Assembly (NCBI GenBank): GCA_946965045.2
Contig: OX337242.1
Span: forward strand, 1-64,000
From: Epithemia pelagica
Taxonomy: Eukaryota; Bacillariophyta; Bacillariophyceae; Surirellales; Surirellaceae
Direction: 5' to 3'
DNA: 64,000 nucleotides
Shown here: positions 22,221-31,169 of the stretch, piece after piece
Numbering within the stretch: position 1 is the stretch's first letter
How the letters are laid out: the number at the start of each line of letters is the position of its first letter
Position numbers and translations under genes: made by a program
The notes under the pieces: model-generated
The model's database searches: none
What the model was told of the DNA's origin: nothing
Seen by the model: the letters and a program-made list of their open reading frames with translations, nothing else

Positions 22221-24040
22221 TTATCCACCCAGCAAATCACTCAAAATGGAGCCCAGGCACAATCCCAAACATGCACAGGCCACGACATCACCGGCAGCTC
22301 CAAGCTTACCCATAAAGGTATCCATTTTGAACCCTTGGTCAACATGCATTTTGGAGTCGTCGGCCGAAAATCTGTAGGGCAAGTCAAGAACGGTTCCAGA
22401 ATGACAGCAATCCATCAACACTGTTACAGTCACACCTGCCTTGAAAGGAATGACGAGAATTTTCAGAATGTCGTCGTCAACAATTTGACCAGCCTGTCGA
22501 AAATCGACAGGAATCAGCGTTTCGTCGTACCCATCTTCTTCGTCACCCGACGTGTCGCGAACCCGACCTCCGTGACCAGAATAGTGAATGAACACCACAT
22601 CTCCCGCTTTACTATACTCGGCGATTTTCTTGAAAGCTTCCACAATGTTCTTTTTGGTTGGACTGTGGTGACGACCATCGTCCATCAAGATCAGCATTTC
22701 GGATTCCTCGAATCCCTTCTTTTCGACCAAGAATTTTTTGATGTTGCCCACATCTGTGACGGTTTGTTGCAGTAATACAACAGAAAACGGGATGTCAATG
22801 AGATGCGATAATACTAGACGACCCAGGAGTGACGCGCTGTGTTCACATGGTCCTATGGACCAGCGGCTGATGTGGTTGCTCCTTACGTACCATTATGGCA
22901 ACCAGAAAGCTGTCCTTGTTGTCCAACATAGTTGATGCCAATCAACAAAGCCCTCTTGCGCCCTTGCCCTTCTTGGAAATCCTCAGGCACGATATGCATA
23001 GGTTTCTATAGCGTTTCAAGTGAGTGTAGATTGTTGAACAAGAGAGCGTGTGAACCAAGATTGGTTGAGTTGCGATAGTTCCAAAAAGGAACAAGAAACC
23101 AAACACACCGAACGCGGAAATGAAAAAGTGAGAGACGTAGGTCAACATAGTCCAAGTTCCTTGTCTCTCGGATTCATTCCATTTCTCTGCTCTGCTCCAG
23201 CCTAGTTGGTACGTACCTGCACATCAATCATACGGCTACTGGTCAATTGTGGAACTTGGTCGTATCCCATTTGTCCCAAGACGCTTCTCATTTTGCGCAA
23301 ACATTCGACCCATGACAAGGGCGGAGAGCCCTGGCGTTCGTGATTGTACAATACCTTGAGCAAGGCTGAGGTACAGGCACCACCGGCCTTTCCGGCTGGA
23401 TCTGGCAACTGAAACTGCCCCGTGTTGAACACATCGGCCGAGGTCTGCACATCGGCAGATCCAGAGATCATGTGAATTTCAGCCGGGATGGCTATATAGT
23501 CCGTGAGTGTGGAGATTTATTCCATTGTCACATGCATCGTTCATTGCCAATGATTCATTGAAACAGGAAGCACGAATTCAAAGAAAAAAGAAACAGCAAT
23601 GAGAAAACTTGCTTCTGCCACTGACATGTAGGAACGAACAATCGGCGAATCGAGGGATGACGCAACAATCAAGCAACGGATGCACCGACATCGCATGTTC
23701 GAATACAAAGAACGAACCTCGCTCCAATTGCAGGGCCAGTCCAATGTGATGGACGGCGCAATGATCTTGGCGCTGTCGAAAAGAAGACCGCGACATGCCA
23801 TTTGGCTTGCGAGTCTTTTTGGTCTGACGATAACATTCTCTGGCCAATTGTCGCTCACTGGCCCAGCTCAAGGGTGGAGGATGGAGCGGTAACCCCGTCT
23901 CCTCGTCCAGTTTCATGCCATTGCTAGGTCGGTGTCGGCCTCGTTGACCCACATGATTTTGCTGCTGGTGTGCTCGGAGGGAAATCATGTCGACAAACAA
24001 TGAGGAGCGTACCTTTACGGATTTTCTCGTCAAAACTCAT
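22221..24040 (-). CDS. Type III-like metacaspase, p10-like region before p20, five exons
   Basis: Arg/Lys-specific cysteine protease of clan CD, probably cytosolic. Exons assembled by hand: 24040-24013, 23939-23718, 23491-23217, 23005-22891 and 22753-22221. Donors are GTACGC, GTTCGT, GTACGT and GTACGT. All phases agree and give 390 residues. The third exon encodes the p10-like part ([37 protein letters not shown]). Exons 4-5 encode p20 ([11 protein letters not shown], then HYSGHGG with catalytic His about 274, and MDCCHSGT with catalytic Cys about 330). Having p10 before p20 is the feature that defines type III metacaspases of phytoplankton. Exon 1 and the acceptor of exon 2 are the least certain: an earlier acceptor would shorten the first intron to about 40 nt. 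Confidence 0.85.
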
Positions 24041-25325
24041 GACAGTCTTCTTCTTCTTCTTCAGATTTCAGATGGCCAACAAGAATCAAACCGATCCTGA
24101 ATCAGATGTTATGAACAAACCAAGAGGATGCGTCCGTTGCCAGCGATCCACGAATAGTGCAACAGATCAATTCCGGTCGGCAAATCACTTGGAGGGATGC
24201 CTTGATTGATACGTCAAAAGGAAGGATCCTGGACCGAACAAGAGAGGGACGAAGTAATCAATGAAGAACGACCGAGCAGAGTCTCTGTGATCAAGCGACA
24301 GTGGAGATGTTCACGAAACAAACTCTCCGCTTTGTTGTGCCGTCGTCATTCGTGAGTTGTTCAGGACAGTTCCAAACGTCAATGATTCTATCCGAACGTG
24401 GAGGAGACGACCGTAAGAAAGACCGCAGTTTCTCTGTCTCCATCCGAGAAACAAAAGAGGCCTTAGTGCATCTCTCACTGGATCTTGGTCGTCCACGGTT
24501 ACTTAGAGAAGTTACTGGACGCAACGGTCCGATGCGCACGACCACGACTTGGGCAACTAGGTAGGTAGCTATATCCAACGAAAACGCAGGCGGCTAACTT
24601 TTACGCGTTCCATGGTTTGGTCTGCTACCATATCTATGCCATCTCTACTGACATCGCTCTCTCTAGCAGAACTAGGTATGATCGTCCAACTCTTGACACA
24701 ATGGCATGTCTATATAGAAGGACTGTTGAATCGTTTTCCGGCCATGGTCAGCGTTACGGTAACTTCTGCGTCTACCTAGCTCGATTCTAGAGGTGTTGCG
24801 TTGGTTTGGCCTCAAAAGTCGTCCAAGCAAAAGGCGTGTGATCGCCAATCTCGCAGTTCTATATTTCATCTGCTCGACCATGAAGAATGCAACCTAAACC
24901 GTGGAGGCGAATTGGACAACCACCGAGTCTCTTGGTGTCCTTTCCTTTGGGGGTATTGCCGAATCTAGGTTGTTGATGTTGAGTCCAAGGGGCGGCAGCA
25001 TGCAAGTCCACATGCAGCAACTATATTCCTAGGAAGGTATGAATCTCTCGCACAAGGATTCCTTCCTAGGCTCTATCCAGACAAGACACGTGACCAAATT
25101 GCTCCTGTTGGAATGTGATTGAGAAAAACCTGTTCTCTATCCGCACTTCTACATATCACTATCGCAGTCACACATTCGTTCACAAAGTTCATGTCTTGCC
25201 AAAAGCGACGCAAACTGGAACCAACACAGGTTTCGATCCACTATGTTAACCAGATCGCCTCCGAGTTGTCCGTACGTGTGTTGGTCCAAACAAGCAGCCG
25301 AATGGTCTCATCATTCGTATTCTTC
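24041..25325. other. Intergenic, no supported gene
   Basis: Divergence between the metacaspase start and the 3' end of the next gene. Short open frames here lack domains and overlap on both strands. The first 60 bases hold a TTC-rich run upstream of the metacaspase ATG. Apart from the hairpin listed at 25028-25070 I see no repeat or RNA gene. Confidence 0.6.
25028..25070. repeat. Inverted repeat
   Basis: CCTAGGAAGG (25028-25037) and its reverse complement CCTTCCTAGG (25061-25070) are separated by 23 nt. It lies in unassigned DNA beyond the 3' end of the cysteine-rich gene. It could be a terminator-like structure, a MITE relic or chance. Confidence 0.4.
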
Positions 25326-26000
25326 TTATTCCGTCACCACCTCGACCGTACCATCGTTGCGTCCTTCCATGGTTTGTGTCTGCGGGGCCGACGGTTCGAC
25401 GGTACGGTAGTTGATTTCGTGATTGCATTGCGCCGTCATGCATCCTGCCACGGAACAAAAGACAGCGTCCGCGACACATCCGACGACACGAGCGGCAATG
25501 TCCACGGCATCAATGTCGGTCACACAGGCGGCAATGTAGCAACAGCAGGCCAAAATTTGCAAACAATTGGTGCATCGAATCAAACGAATATCGTCCTTGT
25601 CCAATCCCAAGTTGTACCGTTCCCGAATGACCATGGAGGACGATTGTACGGCCAATCCAGGACAACAGCAACTCTCGAGACACATGCACGGACAGGGACA
25701 GGCTTTTTCGCCGCACTTGCCGGGTTGCAAGCAGCAACATCCACCAAAATAGCCTTGACAACACTTGTAATTCTTCCATCCCGAACCGGGCTCGACGTGA
25801 TTGAGGGCTTTTTTGCGCAAATAAATTTGGGCCGGACAAAAACAGAGAATTGTGACGCAGCAACAACCAATGTGCTTGCTGCAAGGAATTTGACAGAGCG
25901 AGAACTGGAACTTTTCCTCTCCTTCAAAGCCACCATACTGTTTACCATATTTCCCCTTCTTCTCGTTCTCCGTCAAGGGAGCTCCGGAAAAGATGCACAT
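25326..26000 (-). CDS. Cysteine-rich conserved protein (PLAC8-like, 224 aa)
   Basis: A single open frame with over 30 cysteines in clusters: CQIPCSKHIGCCC, CCQGYFGGCCC, CPCPCMCLESCCCPGL and a second hydrophobic stretch with NCLQILACCCY. The middle motif (C-P-G-L followed by RERYNLGLDKDD) is of a kind found in uncharacterised proteins of oomycetes, apicomplexans and diatoms. They recall PLAC8-type Cys-rich membrane proteins, but I cannot assign the family firmly. The two Cys-rich hydrophobic stretches could lie in or on a membrane. The C-terminus is polar with many Thr and Glu. The ATG at 26000 is the first in frame. An upstream exon is possible. Function unknown. Confidence 0.7.
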   Translation of the reverse strand: MCIFSGAPLTENEKKGKYGKQYGGFEGEEKFQFSLCQIPCSKHIGCCCVTILCFCPAQIYLRKKALNHVEPGSGWKNYKCCQGYFGGCCCLQPGKCGEKACPCPCMCLESCCCPGLAVQSSSMVIRERYNLGLDKDDIRLIRCTNCLQILACCCYIAACVTDIDAVDIAARVVGCVADAVFCSVAGCMTAQCNHEINYRTVEPSAPQTQTMEGRNDGTVEVVTE

Positions 26001-26916
26001 TTTGGATTGCTTCGAGAGACAAGGAAATCAAAGAGTCTTCGGAACGAGGCGACAAAGGAACAAAGAATAGCACAGCGTGAGAAGAACAGCAAGATTTGCA
26101 ACACAAGTGCAACACCACGGCGTCCTCAGAGTCTTCTTACACAAAGCAAACGGGAGAATGTCCAAAAAAAGAATGCCAAACAACTAGCAGAGATGTCGTC
26201 GTTGGCTGTTGGCTGAGTCGCTGTCGTTGTCGTTCGCGGATGAGACGAATGAAAAGTCAAGTGTCTTGTTCCAGTCGATACCTTATTCTACGTGCAAATT
26301 AAAGATATTATAAGGCTAAACTACTAATGTAAGGATCCCCAAAATAGTAACCATGTAAACAGTAAAACCCCCAAAGATTTCCCATATCCGGGTTTGTTCC
26401 CACGACCCGAATAAGACACAAGGGGGCTTAGTGTGGCACTTACTGCCGCTGTGTTTTGCTTCGGTGGAATCTTTTTTCGGCGGCAACAATGCTGTCGTCG
26501 TCTTTGGTTCAAAAGCAGTCAATCCTCATCGGTACATAAAGATATCGTGGAAAAATGAGCTTATTCTATTGCCCTTGGACCTTCTTGATCCCCCAAACGA
26601 CACCTCGCACTATTGCCCACTTCGAAAACTGCACAGAGCAGCCCATCTGCAAACGACAAAGTGCAGCAAGAACTTTGACTCTCTTCTACAAAGTACCCTT
26701 CGTTGGCATTCAAAGATCTTTTGGCAGCGATGGACTCATGCTATTGTTGGAGTAGACAGTTGCAGACGAACAAAAGAAGAAGCAAAACGCACTTGCTCTC
26801 CTCTCGATCATTTGATTGCAATCGCATTGCTATCGAATCGAACCAAAGACCTAGAAACGACGAAAAAGGATTCCTTGGAGCGTTCCTCCTGACACGACGG
26901 AGTCGTTCGCAGCATC
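26001..26916. other. Intergenic, presumed divergent promoter region
   Basis: Lies between two divergently transcribed genes (25326-26000 minus and 26917-28581 plus), so it should hold both promoters. Open frames present (for example 26431-26892) look like chance. I see no clear core promoter element. Confidence 0.5.
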
Positions 26917-28581
26917 ATGAAGAGTTTTGCACCTGTAGTGGCCATCTTTGCCTGGTCCTTCTCAGTCGGCACGGCCGTTGTTGCTGCAGCTGGAACGGCT
27001 CCCAAACACCAGGTGGATTCCGTTCCTCGTCTGACGTTACCTCGCATTTCGTACCAGGAGTTGCTCGAACAAAAGAACCATTTCTCGAATCAAAGGGTGA
27101 CCACGGCCCTTCAAGACCTTGGCATGGTGGCCATTTCCAATCTGTTGCAGTCCGCAGTCGACAACGACAACGACAACGACAACAACACCCCTGACTGGGA
27201 CAAGTCGACCTTGTTGCAAGCCATGGAAACGTGTTTACAGGCCGAACAAGCCCTCGAGCAGACTCGTGTGGAATCCTATGCCGATGGAACCATTCGTCAT
27301 TCGTTGGGACGTGGCTGGAATGCAGCCAACAGCAATGCGCAGCAGCAGCATGAGGATCCTGCCTCGATTCCTCCTCGAGTATCCACACGAGAGGAATGTG
27401 CCGCCTTTGAGCAACAGAGTGCCCGGATGCGGCCCATTTTTGACAAGGTGCTCCACGCCTTTGCCGTTCTCTTGGAACACGAGTTGGAATTGGACCACAC
27501 ACCCTTGCTCCATGCCAACCGTCATCCACCATCCTCCCCAATGACTTCTTCTTCTTCGTACACGCTCGTGGATATTGTGGAACAAGGCGACGTCATTGAA
27601 CATTATCATGTCTATCATGCTTCCAATCACAACTCGGTTCAGGACTCCGACACGGTTCGCTCCTCAGCCGCCCAAACACCCGTGCCGCCAACCCTGGATT
27701 GGCACGTGGATCAAGGCTTGTTTCTCCTCTTTTTCCCCGGTGTCACGAACGACGTGCCCACGGATGGCTTGCATGTCCAATTGCGCAATGGCTCGACGGC
27801 GCACATTCAATTTGACCCAAACCAGGACGATTTGGTCGTCCTGTTGGGAGATGGTGTCCAACAATTTGTCAATCCAGCTCTGGTGGATCATGCACCCTTG
27901 CGTGCCGTCCCTCATGCCTTTACCATGCCTCGCAGCACCACCACCACAAAGGATGAGCCGCAGGACTCCTTGTCGGCCCCTCGTCTTTGGTATGGTCGCA
28001 TGGTATTGCCTCCTCCGCACGCGCAACATCCCCTCCATCCCGAATGGACCTTTGGCACATTGCGTTCCGCCATGACGACGGAACGAGTGCAAGGCAACCA
28101 ACAGGGCCCTGCCTTGTCGATTGGCTGTTCGGAACTATTTATGCGAGCCTTGAGTGAAACAGGACACACGACGGGGGACGGTACAACCGGTCATGGTGGT
28201 GGTGGTGGAGGAGAACACGGTACCAAAAATTTGACATGCGGCATTGAAGACGAAACCAACAACAATACCTTTCCCTGTTGGCATCAATGCATGAACATCA
28301 CGGAGGACGAAACAGTCGCCGACTGTGAATCGCAAGGCTTGGAGATGGCCTGTGTCACGGATTGGACCGACGAAAACGAAGCCGTCATTCGCTTGTTGTG
28401 GGATGGATCACATGCCTCCAATGCATTCTTTCCGGGGTGCATTGATACCGAAACGGCCCTTGTGTACGACCCGGATATTCATGGCCCGTCGTCGTCCGCT
28501 GCCGTTCCGTCCTCGCTTCGAAGTTGGTGGGTGTTGTACGGTCTGGGAACCGTTGGTATGATCTTGTTTCTCGCTTGGTAG
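26917..28581 (+). CDS. Secreted or membrane-anchored 2OG-Fe(II) oxygenase-like protein (554 aa)
   Basis: Starts with a signal peptide (hydrophobic to about residue 25, ending in an Ala-rich stretch) and ends with a hydrophobic segment (about 535-554) that could be a membrane anchor or GPI signal. The core looks like a 2-oxoglutarate/Fe(II) dioxygenase fold of the isopenicillin N synthase type. His263-x-Asp265 (LDWHVDQGL) and His333 (RAVPHAF) would bind iron, and Arg356 or Arg361 (APRLWYGRM) would bind 2-oxoglutarate. Between them are GLHVQLRNGS and DLVVLLGDGVQQF, as in that family. After the core is a Gly/His linker and a Cys-rich region (about 430-510). Substrate unknown. It is convergent with the next gene (135 bp apart). 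Start: first ATG, giving the signal peptide. Confidence 0.65.
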   Translation: MKSFAPVVAIFAWSFSVGTAVVAAAGTAPKHQVDSVPRLTLPRISYQELLEQKNHFSNQRVTTALQDLGMVAISNLLQSAVDNDNDNDNNTPDWDKSTLLQAMETCLQAEQALEQTRVESYADGTIRHSLGRGWNAANSNAQQQHEDPASIPPRVSTREECAAFEQQSARMRPIFDKVLHAFAVLLEHELELDHTPLLHANRHPPSSPMTSSSSYTLVDIVEQGDVIEHYHVYHASNHNSVQDSDTVRSSAAQTPVPPTLDWHVDQGLFLLFFPGVTNDVPTDGLHVQLRNGSTAHIQFDPNQDDLVVLLGDGVQQFVNPALVDHAPLRAVPHAFTMPRSTTTTKDEPQDSLSAPRLWYGRMVLPPPHAQHPLHPEWTFGTLRSAMTTERVQGNQQGPALSIGCSELFMRALSETGHTTGDGTTGHGGGGGGEHGTKNLTCGIEDETNNNTFPCWHQCMNITEDETVADCESQGLEMACVTDWTDENEAVIRLLWDGSHASNAFFPGCIDTETALVYDPDIHGPSSSAAVPSSLRSWWVLYGLGTVGMILFLAW

Positions 28582-28716
28582 TCACAACCAATGGACCGTG
28601 GTGAGGGTAAACCACAGCGAGAATAGTAAAACTAATCCTAAACGCGCAAGTTGTACACAGCCAAGAATCTTGTCTTGGCACAAAAAATATACCACTCTCC
28701 GTCCGTTTGTTTCGGA

Positions 28717-30927
28717 TTAGCATTCAAAGACGGGTGGTTCTTGATGGGGTGGAATCTTCCACAGTCCACTGGGATAGTACAAGAAATTCTCACGAGTGAC
28801 ACTGCCGTTCCGCTCCTCTTGTTGGAGGCGACTTTGGTGAAACCGTGCCGCCATGGCTTGCATGGAAAAGCTCGATACCGGAGTCCCAATCAAGACGGTC
28901 GCATCCAAGGCCAGTTGATAATCAATCATGGACGAGGCAATGCCCCAGGCGTTGCGGCTATACCACAGGGGCGAGATGGAACCAGCCAATGAGGAGGAGG
29001 AGGATGGCGCCACGGACAAGGCCGGGGGAGAAGTCGCGCCTCCAAGGTTTCGTTTCCGTTTGCCAAGTCCTTTGGAAGACATTGGTTTGGACGGCGGTAA
29101 CACGGACCCACCGGCTTCCACAACTGGAACCGTGCCATTCCACATGCCGTGTTGGACCAGCGTATTGAGCAAGTCCAAATTGGGCTTGGCCAAGTACTGA
29201 TTCGGATGCCGTGCCGCGTGTTGTTCCAACAAGCGTCGATTCAACACAACCAAGACCCGAGTCACACCGGACGGCGGTCCGTGGGGCCATTGTCGGTACA
29301 TCATGTCGACAATGTGGGACAACTTCAACACCTTGTGTTCCGGACACATGGTATGGGCTTGCATATCGGGCTCGATGCGAGCGTGCAAGCACAAATACCC
29401 CTGGTCTTGTTTTGCATCATGGTGCTGGTCCTTCTCCCTATCCTTGTGGTCCGTCGTGGGACTTGGCGAATCGGTGGATGAACTCTGCCACGAATCGCCC
29501 GTCCTGTTGGATGGCATTCTCCAATGATGATGATGATGATGGTGACGAATGAGCTGCACCAATTCGGGACGAGGTCTCAAGGCTCCTTCCAAAATGGCCT
29601 GGTCCGAAGGGTGTCGATCTCGCACCATTCCATTGGTCGAATGTTGTTGGGAGTGTTGTTGTTTCTTTTGCTGACGGGCCGCCTCTCGAAACCGATAGCG
29701 TCGATACAAGAAAAAGAATTGCTTTTGATCGGATCGACCAATGGCATATGGCTTGGTGGCGTGCGACAGCAAATCCTTCTTTTTGTTGGTGTTGTCAGTG
29801 TCGTTGCTTGGTTGGAACGACGACGAATTGGAGAGTTGGACGGTCCATTTCGGCTCGGGCCACACTTGCAGGTCGATCATGGACGGATGCCAATGGACCA
29901 AGCGTGGTAACCGAGGGCGTTGCGTACGATTTGTAGTCGTATTCACCGACGACGCGTAGTGTCGATTCCAATGCAAGACGTCAAACAATTTCTGATGGGG
30001 TCGGCCCACATTGCTGCCAAACAAGTCCATCCAGTGCAAACTGGGCAGCACGAGTTGGGTGATATTTTGCGTATAGGCCGTCATGCAAACACCCGTAAAG
30101 GCCATGAGTTGATTGGTAAATCCATGGGTGAATTGCAAGGGTCCATAGGCGGCACTGGGCTGGTCCAAATCCGGTCTCGTGCTCTCCCACAATTGATAGG
30201 CGTAAGAGGATTTGGTAAGATTGAGCGACGAATGAATGGCAGCAATGGTCGACTCTTGTTCGTGTGGTTCGTGTGAAATTTGTGTTTGGTGGCTCGAATT
30301 GTACAATGCCATGGTCAAGCGCTGAAACAATTGGTCTTCGACATCGAGAATGGGCAAAGAAGAAGATTGCCCCCCGCCGTTGCCCAGATTGCGAAATCGT
30401 CCAAACAATCGGTAGTGGGCATACTTTTGTTGCATGACCCGGTTGACTTTGGGCACCACAAAGTTGGGCACTGCCTTTGCCGTCGTTGGTGTCGTTGTAT
30501 TGGTATTGGTATTGGTATTGGTATTGGTATTGGTGGAGGGTGAAGGAACCTCTGGAGGTGCATGCTCACCAACAGGCACCACTGCAGCCATTTGCTGGTG
30601 GTCGTTCGTGTGGTTGTGGTTGTGCAACTCGTGCAAGTGGTTCGCATCAGGGTCGAGGGGACGAACGAAATCGAATGGAGCAGGGGCGTGTTGTTGGTGT
30701 TTGGGTGGTTCTGGAATGGAACCGAATGGCGGCGTCCCATCGTCCTGCACCTCGACAAGCAGCAGAGACGAATGGACCCAAGCCACACAAACCAGACACG
30801 ACACGAGTGCCAGGAACAATCCCAGACGAATCATATATCGTGCTGTCGTGATGGTACCACGAGGCTTTGTCGTCTGGTGACTGGGAAACGACTGTCGGAC
30901 TCTTGATTTCTGGCCCTTGGTCGACAT
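28717..30927 (-). CDS. Type II membrane glycosyltransferase-like protein (O-fucosyltransferase-like, 736 aa)
   Basis: Short basic cytosolic N-terminus, one membrane segment (about 33-55), then a low-complexity stem that includes a run of Asn-Thr pairs encoded by a TTGGTA microsatellite (about 30497-30536). The lumenal domain has YGPLQFTHGFTNQLMAF (nucleotide-sugar site candidate), LVLPSLHW, LCLHARIEPDM (His515, Arg517, Glu519) and IGTPVSSFSMQAMAAR near the end. HARIE-x-DM resembles the H-x-R-x-E-x-DM signature of plant O-fucosyltransferase-like enzymes, and the last motif the conserved Ser/Thr-x-x-x-N/S-Met-Ala region. A Golgi location is expected. Donor and acceptor are not known. A paralogue at 37714-40059 lies on the other side of the LINE. 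Confidence 0.6.
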   Translation of the reverse strand: MSTKGQKSRVRQSFPSHQTTKPRGTITTARYMIRLGLFLALVSCLVCVAWVHSSLLLVEVQDDGTPPFGSIPEPPKHQQHAPAPFDFVRPLDPDANHLHELHNHNHTNDHQQMAAVVPVGEHAPPEVPSPSTNTNTNTNTNTNTTTPTTAKAVPNFVVPKVNRVMQQKYAHYRLFGRFRNLGNGGGQSSSLPILDVEDQLFQRLTMALYNSSHQTQISHEPHEQESTIAAIHSSLNLTKSSYAYQLWESTRPDLDQPSAAYGPLQFTHGFTNQLMAFTGVCMTAYTQNITQLVLPSLHWMDLFGSNVGRPHQKLFDVLHWNRHYASSVNTTTNRTQRPRLPRLVHWHPSMIDLQVWPEPKWTVQLSNSSSFQPSNDTDNTNKKKDLLSHATKPYAIGRSDQKQFFFLYRRYRFREAARQQKKQQHSQQHSTNGMVRDRHPSDQAILEGALRPRPELVQLIRHHHHHHHWRMPSNRTGDSWQSSSTDSPSPTTDHKDREKDQHHDAKQDQGYLCLHARIEPDMQAHTMCPEHKVLKLSHIVDMMYRQWPHGPPSGVTRVLVVLNRRLLEQHAARHPNQYLAKPNLDLLNTLVQHGMWNGTVPVVEAGGSVLPPSKPMSSKGLGKRKRNLGGATSPPALSVAPSSSSSLAGSISPLWYSRNAWGIASSMIDYQLALDATVLIGTPVSSFSMQAMAARFHQSRLQQEERNGSVTRENFLYYPSGLWKIPPHQEPPVFEC

Positions 30928-31169
30928 GAGTTCGTTCTACGTCATGAACTTAAAGGATGATGAGGATGAGGATGAGAGGAATTACTTCTCTTGTCCAGTC
31001 TCAGTTTTGCAATATAATAGAGGATCACAATGGTCGAAAAAAAAAAAAAAAAAGGTACAATCTATTTTAACGCTGCCGCGCGCACCCGCTAGGGCTCCAC
31101 ACAAAATGTGAAGCGAGGACTAAAGGACGGGACAAGGTATGACAGGGGGGAGAAACATGGAGAGGTCGG

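Noticed and set aside
22104-22775. 223-codon plus-strand frame
   Set aside because: Antisense to the metacaspase p20 exon, whose motifs are unmistakable.
25119-26216. 365-codon plus-strand frame
   Set aside because: It lies antisense to the cysteine-rich gene at 25326-26000 and shows no domain. It is a shadow.
31037-31053. 17-A run as the LINE poly(A) tail
   Set aside because: The LINE is on the minus strand, so its tail would read as T on the plus strand. The run is in the wrong orientation.
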